Source: Hirschia maritima DSM 19733 (GTDB taxonomy: Bacteria > Pseudomonadota > Alphaproteobacteria > Caulobacterales > Hyphomonadaceae). From it: a stretch of 64,000 bases of DNA. Under the pieces are notes generated by a model that worked only from the letters and a program-made list of their open reading frames with translations, was not told the origin of the DNA and ran no database searches. The translations under genes were made by a program, and so were the position numbers. Within the stretch, counting starts at the first letter, position 1. Each line of letters begins with the position of its first letter. Shown here piece by piece: positions 9,687 through 20,783 of the stretch. Location: contig NZ_KB899545.1 of the NCBI RefSeq assembly GCF_000378345.1, positions 434,001 through 498,000 of the forward strand, read 5' to 3'.

Positions 9687-10778
9687 ATGGAACTCTTTCT
9701 ACAATGGACGAATGGAAATCCCTGGCTAGCTGTCCTTCTCGCTGTAGCGCAAGTCCTAGCTTTCTTGGTCGTACTACTTTTATCCATTGCCATGTTGCTT
9801 TGGATGGATCGTAAAGTGTTGGCTGCATCCATGCTACGCAAGGGACCCAATGTCGTGGGACCATTTGGTCTTCTTCAATCCTTTGCTGACTTTGGAAAAT
9901 TCGTTCTCAAGGAGATTATTATTCCAGCAGGAGCGAATAAGACAGTTTTCATTCTGGCTCCGATAATTTCAACTGTAACAGCTCTTATGGCTTGGGCTGT
10001 CATTCCAGTTGCCCCAGGGTGGGTAAATGCTGATCTCAATGTAGGAATTTTGTATCTATTTGCAGTGTCATCACTGGGTGTGTACGGCATTATCATGGCT
10101 GGATGGGCTTCAAATTCAAAATATCCATTCCTTGGTGGACTAAGATCCGCTGCGCAAATGGTATCCTATGAAGTGTCTATCGGATTTATTCTCGTCACTG
10201 TGCTTATGTTAGCTGGATCGATGAATTTGACTGATGTTGTGAATGCACAATCTGGTGGATTTTGGAATTGGAATATCTTTGGCGGCGGCGATCTGATTTT
10301 GATTTTCGTGATGTTGCCGATGTTCGTTATGTTCTTTGTGTCCGCATTGGCTGAAACAAACCGCGCTCCATTCGACTTACCAGAGGCAGAATCAGAATTG
10401 GTGGCTGGCTATCAAGTTGAGTATTCTTCCTCGCCTTTCTTGTTGATTTATTTAGCTGAACAAATAGCGATCGTGCTTATGTGTGCGCTTATGACCATTC
10501 TGTTCTTAGGTGGATGGCATTTGCCATTTTTTAGTCTGGAAGATCTTGGGTTGAAATCAGGAAGTTTGATTTCCAGCATTATCTATTTCGGATCTTTTGC
10601 AATTAAAGTTGTTTTCTTCTTCTTTTTGTTCGCAATCGTTCGTGCGATCGTTCCGCGTTACCGGTACGACCAATTAATGCGTCTTGGATGGAAGATATTT
10701 CTGCCCACATCACTCGTCGCCGTCATAGCAGTTTCTGCTTATGTGGTTTTTGTCAAAAATGGCTCCGCAATAGCGTAG
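9687..10778 (+). CDS. nuoH: NADH-quinone oxidoreductase subunit H
   Basis: Membrane subunit at the heel of complex I that contributes to the quinone tunnel. The 363-residue protein has about eight hydrophobic helices and the conserved cytoplasmic loops: [20 protein letters not shown], the acidic [20 protein letters not shown] loop, and the C-terminal [20 protein letters not shown] lies before the ATG. It lies between nuoG and nuoI as expected. Confidence 0.98.
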   Translation: MELFLQWTNGNPWLAVLLAVAQVLAFLVVLLLSIAMLLWMDRKVLAASMLRKGPNVVGPFGLLQSFADFGKFVLKEIIIPAGANKTVFILAPIISTVTALMAWAVIPVAPGWVNADLNVGILYLFAVSSLGVYGIIMAGWASNSKYPFLGGLRSAAQMVSYEVSIGFILVTVLMLAGSMNLTDVVNAQSGGFWNWNIFGGGDLILIFVMLPMFVMFFVSALAETNRAPFDLPEAESELVAGYQVEYSSSPFLLIYLAEQIAIVLMCALMTILFLGGWHLPFFSLEDLGLKSGSLISSIIYFGSFAIKVVFFFFLFAIVRAIVPRYRYDQLMRLGWKIFLPTSLVAVIAVSAYVVFVKNGSAIA

Positions 10779-10796
10779 AACAAGAAGGTAAGTTTC

Positions 10797-11285
10797 ATGC
10801 TCCGTATCGCTCAAGCCATTAAAGGCGCAATGTTATCGGATATTTTGTCGGCATTAGTTCTTGCAATTCGTTATATGTTTAAGCGCAAGGCCACGGTGAA
10901 CTACCCATTTGAAAAAGGGCCTTTAAGTCCGCGTTTTCGGGGCGAACATGCGCTTCGCCGGTATGCTAACGGAGAAGAGCGCTGCATCGCGTGTAAGCTT
11001 TGCGAAGCGGTGTGTCCTGCTCAAGCTATTACGATTGAAGCAGAACCGCGTTCTGACGGCTCACGACGTACAACCCGCTATGACATCGACATGACGAAAT
11101 GTATTTACTGCGGGTTTTGTCAGGAAGCTTGTCCAGTTGATGCAATAGTTGAAGGACCAAACTTCGAGTTTGCCACTGAGACTCGCGAAGAACTTTTCTA
11201 TGACAAAGACAAATTGTTGGCCAATGGAGATCGTTGGGAACGACAAATCGCAAAGAATTTAGAACTCGACGCACGCTATCGATAG
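10797..11285 (+). CDS. nuoI: NADH-quinone oxidoreductase subunit I
   Basis: The 23-kDa ferredoxin-like subunit linking N5 to N2. The 162-residue protein has two [4Fe-4S] motifs: Cys63/66/69/73 ([11 protein letters not shown]) for one cluster and Cys102/105/108/112 ([11 protein letters not shown]) for the other, the last Cys of each motif completing the opposite cluster (N6a, N6b). The N-terminal 30 residues are amphipathic and lie on the membrane. An 81-base gap separates it from the chosen nuoJ start. Confidence 0.98.
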   Translation: MLRIAQAIKGAMLSDILSALVLAIRYMFKRKATVNYPFEKGPLSPRFRGEHALRRYANGEERCIACKLCEAVCPAQAITIEAEPRSDGSRRTTRYDIDMTKCIYCGFCQEACPVDAIVEGPNFEFATETREELFYDKDKLLANGDRWERQIAKNLELDARYR

Positions 11286-11366
11286 GCAGCGCGCAACAAC
11301 TAACCCGTCAGGTGACTGACAAAGGTGATCTTTGATTGCCGCAAAGAAGAAAGACGAGGCGGACGC

Positions 11367-11984
11367 GTGCAGCTGATCGCTTTTTACATACTCTCAACGG
11401 TCGTGGTTTTATCGGCCCTGTTTGTGATTTCATCGCGAAATCCAGTGCACTCCGTGTTGTGGTTGATCCTGTCTTTCTTCACGGCAGCTGGATTGCTAGT
11501 GCTAATTGGTGCTGAATTCCTCGCAATGCTGTTGGTGGTGGTTTATGTCGGCGCGGTAGCGGTTTTGTTCTTGTTTGTTGTGATGATGCTAGATGTCGAC
11601 TTCAAACAAATGCGAAAGGGCTTTGCTGATTACTTCGTCGTAGGTGGAATGATTGGATTAGCTCTCCTTGCTGAACTCGCAATTATCGCAACAGCTGCAA
11701 ATACGGATCAGGTTCGTAATTTTGACCCATCTCCAGGTGCAGACACCAATGCAGAAGCTTTATCCAATGTGCTTTACACTGATTATTTGTTGTTATTCCA
11801 AATGGCTGGGATCGTTCTGCTGGTCGCAATGATTGGAGCCATTGTTCTTACATTGCGGCATAGGCCTGATGTCAAACGCCAAAATGTGGGTGATCAAATT
11901 GCACGTCGACGCGAAAATGCTGTTGAGGTTCTGGATGTAAACCCGGGGCAAGGTGCGAGCATTCGCAAAGAGAATGAGAAATAG
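11367..11984 (+). CDS. nuoJ: NADH-quinone oxidoreductase subunit J
   Basis: Membrane subunit of complex I with five helices; the third contains the conserved VVVYVGAVAVLFLFVVMMLD with its pi-bulge region. I place the start at GTG 11367: it has GAGG at 11356-11359 seven bases upstream and gives VQLIAFYILS, matching the family N-terminus. A GTG at 11325 in the same frame would add 14 charged residues (IFDCRKEERRGGR) not expected in the family. The predicted protein has 205 residues, with a polar C-terminal tail after residue 170. Confidence 0.95.
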   Translation: MQLIAFYILSTVVVLSALFVISSRNPVHSVLWLILSFFTAAGLLVLIGAEFLAMLLVVVYVGAVAVLFLFVVMMLDVDFKQMRKGFADYFVVGGMIGLALLAELAIIATAANTDQVRNFDPSPGADTNAEALSNVLYTDYLLLFQMAGIVLLVAMIGAIVLTLRHRPDVKRQNVGDQIARRRENAVEVLDVNPGQGASIRKENEK

Positions 11985-11993
11985 AGGCTGGAT

Positions 11994-12302
11994 ATGGAAG
12001 TAACACTTGGACACTATCTGGGCCTTTCTGCCATACTTTTCACGATTGGCGTATTCGGCATTTTCGTGAACCGTAAAAACATTATCGTAATCTTGATGGC
12101 AATTGAATTGATATTGCTTTCTGTGAATATCAATCTGGTTGCGTTCTCTGTCTTCAACGGAACAATTACAGGGCAAGTGTTTGCAATGCTTGTACTGACG
12201 GTAGCAGCAGCCGAGGCGGCAGTTGGATTAGCTATTCTTGTTGTTTACTTCCGAAACCGTGGCGAGATCGCGGTGGATGATGTCAACATGATGCGCGGGT
12301 AA
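11994..12302 (+). CDS. nuoK: NADH-quinone oxidoreductase subunit K
   Basis: Small antiporter-like membrane subunit of complex I, related to MrpC. The 102-residue protein has three helices with the buried glutamates of the proton path ([17 protein letters not shown] and [13 protein letters not shown]). It is preceded by GAGG and lies between nuoJ and nuoL. Length and sequence are typical. Confidence 0.98.
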   Translation: MEVTLGHYLGLSAILFTIGVFGIFVNRKNIIVILMAIELILLSVNINLVAFSVFNGTITGQVFAMLVLTVAAAEAAVGLAILVVYFRNRGEIAVDDVNMMRG

Positions 12303-12322
12303 CGGGTAAAGGAGAACGGGGC

Positions 12323-14584
12323 ATGGGCTGGCAAGAATTAGCTGCAATAATCGTCGTATTTGCTCCGTTGGTTGGAGCAATTATTGGGGGATTCGTAAAT
12401 CTTTTTACACCTCTAAATGATGAGTTTACTTCTCTTGAAAATGTAGCTCACGATGCGCACAGTCACGCGCATATTCCCGCAAACCGTGCGAGGTTAGATA
12501 AGATTGCAATGTCCGCAACCACTGCACTTGTCGTGACAGCGGCTATGTGTGCGACACTATTATTCATGAACCAGTTTATTGCATCTGGTGAAGGCGTACC
12601 TGAAACATATTCTATTACCTTGGCACGTTGGCTTGATGTAGGTGCTTTCCAAGCGAACTGGGCTATTCGTATGGACACAATGTCATTCGTAATGATGTTT
12701 GTGGTCACGAGTGTTTCGTCTTTGGTGCATATTTATTCTTGGGGATACATGTCGCATGACATGGGCCGTGCACGCTTTTTCGCTTATCTTTCTCTATTTA
12801 CATTTATGATGTTGATGCTGGTGACCGCCGACAATTTCCTGCAGTTATTTTTTGGCTGGGAAGGTGTTGGTTTGGCATCGTACTTACTGATTGGTTTCTG
12901 GTATCATAAATCGTCTGCGAATGATGCTTCGATCAAAGCTTTCGTCACAAATCGGGTAGGTGATGTGGGCTTCGCTCTGGGAATAATGACTGTGTTCCTT
13001 GTGTTCGGAACGGTCGAAATTGCACCTGTGTTTGACGCTATAAAAGACAATGTTGAACTGACGCCATTTGCGTTTGGTGAAATTGCTCATGTGCAGGAGA
13101 TGTCGTTATCGATATTGGGCGTAACTGCACCCGCTCTAGAGATAATCGGCGTGTTGTTGTTTGTCGGGGCAATGGGTAAGTCCGCACAGCTTTTACTACA
13201 TGTATGGCTGCCTGATGCCATGGAGGGGCCAACCCCTGTATCGGCGCTTATTCATGCTGCCACCATGGTGACAGCTGGAGTGGTGCTGGTGGCCATCTGT
13301 TCGCCTATATATGAATACACAACATATGCTTCCGCAATGATTACATTCATAGGTGCATTGACGGCTATATTTGCCGCAACTGTGGCGCTTACCCAGAACG
13401 ATATTAAGCGCGTAATTGCATATTCGACCTGTTCGCAGCTTGGGTACATGTTCTTTGCTGCGGGTGTTGGAGCCTATGATGCAGCGATGTTTCACTTGTT
13501 TACACATGCATTCTTCAAAGCGATGCTTTTCTTAACCGCGGGTGCCGTCATTCATGGCTTGGCTGATGAACAAGACATGCGCAAAATGGGTGGGTTGCGT
13601 TTTAAAATGCCGATTGCGTGGTTGATGATGCTGATCGGAACTTTAGCAATAACAGGCGTCGGTATCCCGGGTACTAAGATTGGATTTGCTGGCTTCTTTT
13701 CTAAAGATGCAATATTGGAAGAGGCATTCCTCTCAGGCGGCATGTATGCCCATTTTGCATTTTGGATGGGAATACTCGCAGCGTTGCTAACGAGTTTCTA
13801 TTCTTGGCGGTTGATGTTGATGACCTTCCACGGGAAAACACGTGCCAACGAACATGACTTTGACCATGCTCATGATGCGCCAAAAGTGATGGGTGTTCCA
13901 TTGTATCTTTTGGCAGGAGGAGCGGTACTCGCAGGAGTGGTTTTCTACGGAGCGTTTATCGGGAAGCTCACTGAAGTGAATAAAAACTTCTGGGGTGATT
14001 CAATCTATAAAGCCTCACATTACGAAGAACATCATGATGATTCAGAGGTTTACAAAACCGATGTGACGCACTCTACAGAACACGTGGTGGCCGCTGATGC
14101 TGATAATCATGACACCATTAGCCATGATGTTGGATCCTCCAATGATTACGCTGGAGATCACGGTGATGGGCATCATGGGGTTCATCCTCCAGATTGGGTG
14201 TTGTGGGCTCCTTTCTTCGCATGGATGAGCGGATTAATTCTCGCTTTGATTTTCTACGGATGGGTACCTCATATCCCAAGAGCTATGGGTGAAAGATCAG
14301 GGCCAGTGCATGCAATTTTATCGAATAAATGGTTCTTCGATGAGATCTATAATTTTGTATTTGTGAAGGGTACGAAAGCAATTGGTGATTTCTTCTGGAA
14401 GATAATCGACATGAAACTGATCGACGGTTTAGGGCCCAATGGTTTGACTAAACTCACAAAAGCCAGCGCAGGTGGATTGTCTCGTTTGCACACAGGCTAC
14501 TTGTATCATTATGCATTCATAATTTTGATTGCAGCAGTGGTCTTTGGGGCAGTGGCAATCTCAGGCCAATCTGGAGGAAACTAA
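12323..14584 (+). CDS. nuoL: NADH-quinone oxidoreductase subunit L, with long His/Asp-rich loop
   Basis: Distal antiporter-like proton-pumping subunit with the long lateral helix of complex I. The 753-residue protein is longer than E. coli NuoL (613). Core motifs are present: [19 protein letters not shown] with the conserved Glu, [20 protein letters not shown] with the key Lys/His, and [20 protein letters not shown]. Extra length comes from an insert of about 35 residues in the first loop (about residues 30-65) and an acidic, His-rich loop at about residues 565-622 with 11 His and about as many Asp. Its TAA shares a base with the nuoM ATG. Confidence 0.97.
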   Translation: MGWQELAAIIVVFAPLVGAIIGGFVNLFTPLNDEFTSLENVAHDAHSHAHIPANRARLDKIAMSATTALVVTAAMCATLLFMNQFIASGEGVPETYSITLARWLDVGAFQANWAIRMDTMSFVMMFVVTSVSSLVHIYSWGYMSHDMGRARFFAYLSLFTFMMLMLVTADNFLQLFFGWEGVGLASYLLIGFWYHKSSANDASIKAFVTNRVGDVGFALGIMTVFLVFGTVEIAPVFDAIKDNVELTPFAFGEIAHVQEMSLSILGVTAPALEIIGVLLFVGAMGKSAQLLLHVWLPDAMEGPTPVSALIHAATMVTAGVVLVAICSPIYEYTTYASAMITFIGALTAIFAATVALTQNDIKRVIAYSTCSQLGYMFFAAGVGAYDAAMFHLFTHAFFKAMLFLTAGAVIHGLADEQDMRKMGGLRFKMPIAWLMMLIGTLAITGVGIPGTKIGFAGFFSKDAILEEAFLSGGMYAHFAFWMGILAALLTSFYSWRLMLMTFHGKTRANEHDFDHAHDAPKVMGVPLYLLAGGAVLAGVVFYGAFIGKLTEVNKNFWGDSIYKASHYEEHHDDSEVYKTDVTHSTEHVVAADADNHDTISHDVGSSNDYAGDHGDGHHGVHPPDWVLWAPFFAWMSGLILALIFYGWVPHIPRAMGERSGPVHAILSNKWFFDEIYNFVFVKGTKAIGDFFWKIIDMKLIDGLGPNGLTKLTKASAGGLSRLHTGYLYHYAFIILIAAVVFGAVAISGQSGGN

Positions 14585-16065
14585 TGGCATCTTTTCCAAT
14601 TCTCTCCATGATTACGTTTCTGCCTTTGGTGGGGGCGTTGATAATCCTTCTAACGCGTGCAGCAGTTGGCGAACAATCTCGAGAAACAATCCGCTTAGCA
14701 GCTTTGGTTGTAACTTTGGCTACATTCGTCCTTTCACTCTGGGCTATGTCGGAATTCAATCCCTCTGCTCCGGGGTATCAGCTGGTTGAAGATGTCGCGT
14801 GGTTTGGGCAGATCTCATACAAACTAGGTGTTGATGGGCTTTCTATGTTGCTCATTTTACTTACCACATTTTTGATGCCGCTTTGTGTATTGGCGAGTTG
14901 GAAGAATATTGAAGTTCGATTTGCTGAATACATGATAGCGTTTCTTGTTCTTGAAACGCTGATGTTGGGAGTGTTCTGTGCATTAGATTTGGTATTGTTC
15001 TATATATTCTTCGAAGGTGGCCTCATTCCAATGTTTATCATTATTGGGATATGGGGAGGCGCAAATCGGCTTTATGCAGCGTTTAAGTTTTTCTTATATA
15101 CGTTGCTCGGATCTTTAGCTCTTTTAGCTGCTCTAGTGTACATCTATGTAGACGTAGGAACGACGGATATTCCAACGCTTCAGCAGCATGTATTCTCTTC
15201 AGATGTGCAGACATGGCTGTGGCTTGCTTTTTTTGCATCCTTTGCTGTCAAACTGCCAATGTTCCCAGTTCATACCTGGCTTCCTGATGCCCACGTGCAA
15301 GCACCTACAGCAGGCTCGGTTATTCTTGCGGGTGTTCTACTGAAAATGGGAGGTTACGGAATGTTGCGTTTTTCATTGCCAATGTTCCCAGAGGCTAGCC
15401 TTCTGTTTCAGCCACTTGTTTTCACTCTATCGGTCATCGCCGTGATCTACGCGTCACTAGTTGCTTACCGTCAGACAGATATGAAGAAATTGATCGCTTA
15501 TTCTTCTGTCGCTCACATGGGGTTGGTAACGCTCGGAATTTTTGCGTTCAATGAAGAGGGTGTTCAGGGAGCAATTTTTCAAATGTTCTCGCACGGTCTG
15601 ATTTCAGGTGCTCTCTTTTTGTGTGTAGGTGTCGTGTATGATCGAATGCATACTCGCGAAATAGCCAAATATGGTGGACTGGTTCATCGAATGCCAATTT
15701 ATGCTGCCTTTTTTATGTTCTTTACAATGGCAAATGTCGGCCTTCCTGGAACCTCCGGGTTTATAGGTGAAATCATGTCTATGGTGGGAGGGTTTAAAGC
15801 AAACCCTTGGGCAGCAGCAGGGGCCGCGCTTGGTATGATTTTCTCAGCGGTGTACATGCTGACATTGTTCAGAGCTACCGTGTTTGGGACTATTCAGAAT
15901 CCCAAAGTTGCCGATCCAGAAATAGCCAAAGATGTCACATTAGTTGAAGGTGTAACTTTATTGTTATTAGCAATAGGGACGTTAGTTTTGGGTATATTCC
16001 CATCACTTATCTTCGATATCTCAGAAGCTTCCGCCGTCGAAGTTTTAAGTTTGATGCAGAAATAG
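14584..16065 (+). CDS. nuoM: NADH-quinone oxidoreductase subunit M
   Basis: Second antiporter-like proton channel of the complex I membrane arm. The 493-residue, 14-helix protein has the conserved [20 protein letters not shown] with the helix-5 Glu, the [20 protein letters not shown] loop with the helix-7 Lys, and [15 protein letters not shown]. The start overlaps the nuoL stop by one base and nuoN follows after 13 bases. Confidence 0.98.
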   Translation: MASFPILSMITFLPLVGALIILLTRAAVGEQSRETIRLAALVVTLATFVLSLWAMSEFNPSAPGYQLVEDVAWFGQISYKLGVDGLSMLLILLTTFLMPLCVLASWKNIEVRFAEYMIAFLVLETLMLGVFCALDLVLFYIFFEGGLIPMFIIIGIWGGANRLYAAFKFFLYTLLGSLALLAALVYIYVDVGTTDIPTLQQHVFSSDVQTWLWLAFFASFAVKLPMFPVHTWLPDAHVQAPTAGSVILAGVLLKMGGYGMLRFSLPMFPEASLLFQPLVFTLSVIAVIYASLVAYRQTDMKKLIAYSSVAHMGLVTLGIFAFNEEGVQGAIFQMFSHGLISGALFLCVGVVYDRMHTREIAKYGGLVHRMPIYAAFFMFFTMANVGLPGTSGFIGEIMSMVGGFKANPWAAAGAALGMIFSAVYMLTLFRATVFGTIQNPKVADPEIAKDVTLVEGVTLLLLAIGTLVLGIFPSLIFDISEASAVEVLSLMQK

Positions 16066-16078
16066 GAAAGGGCAAAAG

Positions 16079-17506
16079 ATGGATATTTTGAATGACATTT
16101 CCGTTGCAGGCCCAGAAGTACTACTAGTAGCCGTCGGGCTAATTGGAGTCTTGATTGGTTCATTATTGAAAGACGCTTTCAATGGTCTTTCTAGGTTGTT
16201 GGGGGCGTTAGCCCTTGCCGGAGCAGCATTTCTGGCTGCTGGCCAGTCAACAGGCGACGCGGTTTCTGCTTTCAATGGACTCTATAAGATTACGCCTTTT
16301 ATTGCTTTTGCAAAAACAATCGCATTTGGCGTGGCAGCAGTAGCGCTCCTTATGGCAGGTGAATATCTTCACCGAGAAAACATGAACAAGTTCGAATACA
16401 CACTTTTGATCTTGTTTGGGTGTGTAGGCATGGGTGTGATGTTGTCTGCGAACAATTTGATGACATTATATCTCGGGATAGAAACCCTGTCTCTGTCATC
16501 TTATGTGCTGGCCGCTTTTAATCGAGATAGCAGACGATCCGCTGAAGCTGGACTTAAGTATTTTGTACTTGGTGCTTTGGCATCAGGATTACTTTTATTC
16601 GGATGTTCCCTTGTTTATGGCTTCACAGGATTTACTGGATATGAAGATATCGCTGCTTCTGAACAAAGCTTGGGGCTGACATTTGGTTTAGTCCTTATCT
16701 TGATGGCAATGTGTTTTAAAGCGTCAGCAGCACCTTTCCATGTTTGGACACCAGATGTGTATGAAGGGGCTCCAACACCAGTAGTCACATTCTTTGCGAC
16801 TGCGCCTAAGCTTGCAACTGTAGCACTATTGGCAAACACAATGTTTACGGTGTTTGGTGTGTATGAACAGTCTTGGATTATTATTGTTGGAGCTGTATCT
16901 GCTATTTCGATGCTTGTCGGCGCGTTCGGGGGACTCGCTCAAAATAATATTAAGCGTCTATTGGCTTATTCTTCCATTGCAAATGTTGGATACGCATTAA
17001 TGGGAGTTGCAGCTGGTGAAGTGAACGGTGCTTCCGCAGTTCTAACCTACATGACAATTTATGTGCTAACGAGCTTAGGACTGTTCGGGGTTGTGCTGGC
17101 AATGCGCCGGCGAGACGGACAAGTTGAAAGCCTTTCTGACTTGAATGGGCTGTCTACATCTCGTCCAGGATTAGCTGTTGCTCTAACGGTGCTAGTTTTT
17201 TCTGTAGCTGGAATTCCACCAATGGCAGGGTTCTTTGGAAAACTCTTGGTATTTGAGGCTGCAATTCAATCGGAATTATATTGGTTGGTGGCGGTCGGCG
17301 TATTGGCTTCTGTGGTATCACTCGGTTACTATTTGAAGATCATCTGGGCTATCTGGGCAAAGACGACTGAAGAAGAAAGTCTACAACCGGCTGATTCAAT
17401 GGTCGCTGTTTCTATTTATGGCACCACTCTACTAGCTTTTCCTGTCTTGGTTATCTGGATTGGAACGATTGTAACGTTAATCAACACAACCACAGCAGCG
17501 GGCTAA
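16079..17506 (+). CDS. nuoN: NADH-quinone oxidoreductase subunit N
   Basis: Third antiporter-like subunit, nearest the peripheral arm, and the last structural gene of the nuo operon. The 475-residue protein has the conserved TLYLGIETLSLSSYVLAAF, FKASAAPFHVWTPDVYEGAP and NIKRLLAYSSIANVGYALMG motifs. Its stop overlaps the birA start by one base, so birA is translated from the same message. Confidence 0.98.
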   Translation: MDILNDISVAGPEVLLVAVGLIGVLIGSLLKDAFNGLSRLLGALALAGAAFLAAGQSTGDAVSAFNGLYKITPFIAFAKTIAFGVAAVALLMAGEYLHRENMNKFEYTLLILFGCVGMGVMLSANNLMTLYLGIETLSLSSYVLAAFNRDSRRSAEAGLKYFVLGALASGLLLFGCSLVYGFTGFTGYEDIAASEQSLGLTFGLVLILMAMCFKASAAPFHVWTPDVYEGAPTPVVTFFATAPKLATVALLANTMFTVFGVYEQSWIIIVGAVSAISMLVGAFGGLAQNNIKRLLAYSSIANVGYALMGVAAGEVNGASAVLTYMTIYVLTSLGLFGVVLAMRRRDGQVESLSDLNGLSTSRPGLAVALTVLVFSVAGIPPMAGFFGKLLVFEAAIQSELYWLVAVGVLASVVSLGYYLKIIWAIWAKTTEEESLQPADSMVAVSIYGTTLLAFPVLVIWIGTIVTLINTTTAAG

Positions 17507-18267
17507 TGACAAAACTTATTGAAGCTGCTTTGGCGCATTCTTGGCCAACTTTTTGGTATGAAGAATTAGACAGTACAAATCTGGAAGCTAGAAGGCGGGC
17601 ATCTAACAACGAATATGGTCCCTGCTGGATTGCTGCCAAACGACAGACTCAGGGTAAAGGTAGATTGGGGCGTCAATGGTCTGCACCTGAAGGGAACCTT
17701 TCAACAACAGCATTGTTTCCATTCGATGGCACATTGAAGCAAGCTTCTGCAATCAGTTTTATTGCGGCTTTGGCGGTGTATGATGCTGCTATTTCCATTG
17801 GTGCCAAATCTGATGGGTTGCAACTTAAATGGCCAAATGATGTTCGCAGTAACAAGCATAAATTGGCGGGAATTTTGATTGAAACTGGAGAGGTTTCATC
17901 AAATTTGAATTGGATTGCTCTTGGAATTGGCGTCAATATTCAATCTTCACCGAATGTAGATCAAAAGACAATTTCGTTAAGCGAATTAACGAAGACTGGT
18001 GCGCCAAACGCCGATAACTTGCTGGAAAAACTCAAATTGACCTTTGGAGATAGGTTGCACTCTTTCTTAAAGTTTGGTTTCTCTCCAATAAGAGAAGATT
18101 GGATGAAATACGCGGAAGGTCTAAATGAGATGATCACCGTGCAGGATTCACAATCGCAAATTGTCGGAAAAATGAAAGGTATCAATGAAGATGGTGCTTT
18201 GGAAGTTGAATTATCCGATGGAACACAAAAGTTAATTACAACAGGCGATGTCAGTCTTGAAAACTGA
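17506..18267 (+). CDS. birA: Biotin--[acetyl-CoA-carboxylase] ligase
   Basis: Attaches biotin to the carrier protein of acetyl-CoA carboxylase. The 253-residue protein has the catalytic domain only: GKGRLGRQWSAPEGNLSTT (biotinyl-AMP loop) and LQLKWPNDV with the conserved Lys, then a small SH3-like C-terminal domain. There is no N-terminal winged helix, so it should not act as a biotin repressor, unlike E. coli BirA. It overlaps nuoN by one base; coaX follows after 30 bases. nuoN-birA-coaX is a common alphaproteobacterial order. Confidence 0.95.
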   Translation: MTKLIEAALAHSWPTFWYEELDSTNLEARRRASNNEYGPCWIAAKRQTQGKGRLGRQWSAPEGNLSTTALFPFDGTLKQASAISFIAALAVYDAAISIGAKSDGLQLKWPNDVRSNKHKLAGILIETGEVSSNLNWIALGIGVNIQSSPNVDQKTISLSELTKTGAPNADNLLEKLKLTFGDRLHSFLKFGFSPIREDWMKYAEGLNEMITVQDSQSQIVGKMKGINEDGALEVELSDGTQKLITTGDVSLEN

Positions 18268-18297
18268 CATTTAAAGTTGATATAAGACGGGGCGAAA

Positions 18298-19086
18298 ATG
18301 CTTCTGGCAATAGATACCGGGAATACAAATACATTATTTGCAATTCACGATGGAAAAAATTGGCGAGCGCAATGGCGTAGTGCCACTGATTCAACAAAGA
18401 CAGCTGATGATTACGCAGTTTGGTTGACACAGCTAATGCACTTGAGTGGATTAGAAATAGGGAAGATCAACGCTTGTATTATATCTTCTGTGGTTCCGCA
18501 GGGATTATTCAACATGCGAAATTTGGCGCGTCGATATTTAAATGTTGAACCATTGGTTATCGGTGAAAATGTCGATATCAATGTTCCGGTTAAAATACCG
18601 AAACCATCAGAGGTTGGGGCTGACCGCTTAGTGAACGCTGTAGGGGCTCTTGAAGTGTATGATGGTCCCATGATCGTTATAGATTCAGGAACTGCTACAA
18701 CGTTTGATGTTGTCGGTGCAGATGGTGGATTTGAAGGCGGCATTATTGCGCCTGGGATTAATTTATCTATGCGTGCCTTACACGATGCTTCAGCCAAGCT
18801 TCCACGAGTGGCTATTCAGCCTCCGGAAGGCAATAAAGTTATAGGCACTGATACTGTAAGTGCCATGCAATCTGGGGTGTTTTGGGGGTATATGGAATTA
18901 ATCGATGGGCTTGTTAATCGTATCAAAGACGAATATGGAGCTCCGATGACAATTGTTGCGACCGGTGGAGTTGCTTCCCTATTTGAAGGCGCAGCAGAAA
19001 CTATTGATCATTTCGATCCAGATCTAACCATTCGCGGCCTATTAGTTCTTTATCAGCGCAATAAAGACAACGCGCAGAAAAAGTAG
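18298..19086 (+). CDS. coaX: Type III pantothenate kinase
   Basis: Phosphorylates pantothenate, the first step of coenzyme A synthesis. The 262-residue ASKHA-fold protein shows the phosphate loop [19 protein letters not shown], the [11 protein letters not shown] motif and [13 protein letters not shown] with the catalytic Asp region. GGGGCG precedes the ATG. The type III enzyme is unrelated to E. coli CoaA. It sits between birA and the RNase J gene. Confidence 0.96.
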   Translation: MLLAIDTGNTNTLFAIHDGKNWRAQWRSATDSTKTADDYAVWLTQLMHLSGLEIGKINACIISSVVPQGLFNMRNLARRYLNVEPLVIGENVDINVPVKIPKPSEVGADRLVNAVGALEVYDGPMIVIDSGTATTFDVVGADGGFEGGIIAPGINLSMRALHDASAKLPRVAIQPPEGNKVIGTDTVSAMQSGVFWGYMELIDGLVNRIKDEYGAPMTIVATGGVASLFEGAAETIDHFDPDLTIRGLLVLYQRNKDNAQKK

Positions 19087-19092
19087 AATTTT

Positions 19093-20757
19093 ATGACTAA
19101 AGAAGAATTATTGTTCTTGCCGGTAGGTGGTTGCCGTGAGATCGGCATGAACTTAAATGCGTATGCATACGGCTCTGGTGCAAATCGCAAATGGTTGATC
19201 CTTGATGTAGGTGTAACTTTTGGTGGACCTGAAACACCGGGTATTGATCTAATCATGCCTGACACAGAGTTCATCGAAACCATTCGCGATGATATTGTAG
19301 GTATTGTGTTAACGCATGCGCATGAGGATCATATTGGGGCAATTGCTCACTTATGGCCAAGGTTACGTGCTCCAGTGTATGCAACACCATTTACTGCACA
19401 TTTGGTCATGGAAAAGCTTCGTGAGAAGCAGCTAGATAAAGATGTTCCGTTGAATGTTGTCGCATTGGGTGACAAGCGTTCAATTGGGCCGTTTGATTTG
19501 GAATATGTAACACTCACTCACTCAATTCCAGAACCCAATGGTTTGGTGATCAAAACACCTCTGGGAACGGTTTTTCATACAGGTGATTGGAAGATCGACC
19601 CAAATCCAATGGTCGGTAAAAACTTTGATGAAGCTCGTATTAAGGAACTAGGTGAAGAAGGTGTTCTCGCGATTGTGTGTGATTCCACCAACGTGTTCGA
19701 AGAAGGTGAGTCCGGCTCTGAAGAGTCAGTAAGAGAAAACCTTATTAAAGTTGTCGGAGAGCAGACGGGTAAAATCGCTATCACCACCTTTGCGTCCAAT
19801 GTAGCGCGCTTGGAAAGTTGCTGTATTGCCGCGATGGAAAATGATCGTTCGGTGGTGCTGGTCGGTAGATCAATGTTCCGCATTACAGATGCAGCTAAAG
19901 AAGTAGGTCTACTAAAAGACATTCATTTTGTTGAAGCGGGCGATGCAGAACACTTAGCTCCAGATAACGTTCTGTATCTCTGTACTGGGTCTCAAGGAGA
20001 ATCCCGCGCTGCTTTAGCAAAAATTGCAAATGGCTCACATCCAAATGTTAAAATGGGCGAGGGTGATACAGTATTGTTTTCATCCCGCGTGATCCCGGGC
20101 AATGAAAGAGGTATTTTTGACCTCCAAAATTCATTGGCTGAAAATGGTGTGAAAATCATAACAGACCGTCAGGAACACATACACGTATCTGGACACCCTT
20201 GTCGCGATGAATTGCGCAGAATGTATTCTTGGGCAAAACCAAAAATATCTGTGCCTGTCCATGGAGAGCGTCGCCACATTATTGAACATGCAAGATACGC
20301 ATTATCAATGCAGGTCCCTGAGGCTGTAACGCCGAATAATGGTGATCTTATACGTCTTGCTCCAGGTCCAGTAGAAGTCGTAGATGAGGTGCCAACTGGG
20401 CGCTTATTCCTGGATGGAAACCGACTTACGCCTGAACATTCCGGTGGAATGCAGGAAAGACGTCGTATGTCTTGGTCTGGGCATCTTAGTGTGAGTGTTG
20501 CTATCGATGAAAAAGGCCGTGTTAAGGATGGTCCCTTTGTTGCTGCTCGTGGGTTTTCAGAAACTGATGGCCGTGTTGCAGATGAGAGCCTTGATCAGCT
20601 TGACGAAGCTGTAGAAAAGGCCATGGAAAAAATGTCCCGCAAAGATATTCATAATGATGAAAATGTAGAACGTGCGCTTTTGCGCAGTGTACGGAAATCC
20701 GCTGAAGGTTTATTTGGAAAAAGACCACTCGTAGATATCAACATTCTGCGCGTGTAA
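19093..20757 (+). CDS. rnj: Ribonuclease J
   Basis: Metallo-beta-lactamase/beta-CASP ribonuclease with 5' exo- and endonuclease activity in mRNA decay and RNA maturation. The 554-residue protein has the zinc motif LTHAHEDHIGAIAHLWP, HTGDWKIDP, CDSTNVFEEGESGSE, the beta-CASP segment with VSGHPCRDELRRM, and VPVHGERRHI. A C-terminal domain follows from about residue 450. It starts 6 bases after coaX. The family is annotated in many databases as RNase J or metallo-hydrolase. Confidence 0.95.
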   Translation: MTKEELLFLPVGGCREIGMNLNAYAYGSGANRKWLILDVGVTFGGPETPGIDLIMPDTEFIETIRDDIVGIVLTHAHEDHIGAIAHLWPRLRAPVYATPFTAHLVMEKLREKQLDKDVPLNVVALGDKRSIGPFDLEYVTLTHSIPEPNGLVIKTPLGTVFHTGDWKIDPNPMVGKNFDEARIKELGEEGVLAIVCDSTNVFEEGESGSEESVRENLIKVVGEQTGKIAITTFASNVARLESCCIAAMENDRSVVLVGRSMFRITDAAKEVGLLKDIHFVEAGDAEHLAPDNVLYLCTGSQGESRAALAKIANGSHPNVKMGEGDTVLFSSRVIPGNERGIFDLQNSLAENGVKIITDRQEHIHVSGHPCRDELRRMYSWAKPKISVPVHGERRHIIEHARYALSMQVPEAVTPNNGDLIRLAPGPVEVVDEVPTGRLFLDGNRLTPEHSGGMQERRRMSWSGHLSVSVAIDEKGRVKDGPFVAARGFSETDGRVADESLDQLDEAVEKAMEKMSRKDIHNDENVERALLRSVRKSAEGLFGKRPLVDINILRV

Positions 20758-20783
20758 AAAATAAAACAAAGCGGGAGAAAATT

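Noticed and set aside
11325-11366. Upstream GTG start for nuoJ adding 14 residues
   Set aside because: The extra residues are highly charged and unlike the family N-terminus; GTG 11367 has a better-placed GAGG site.
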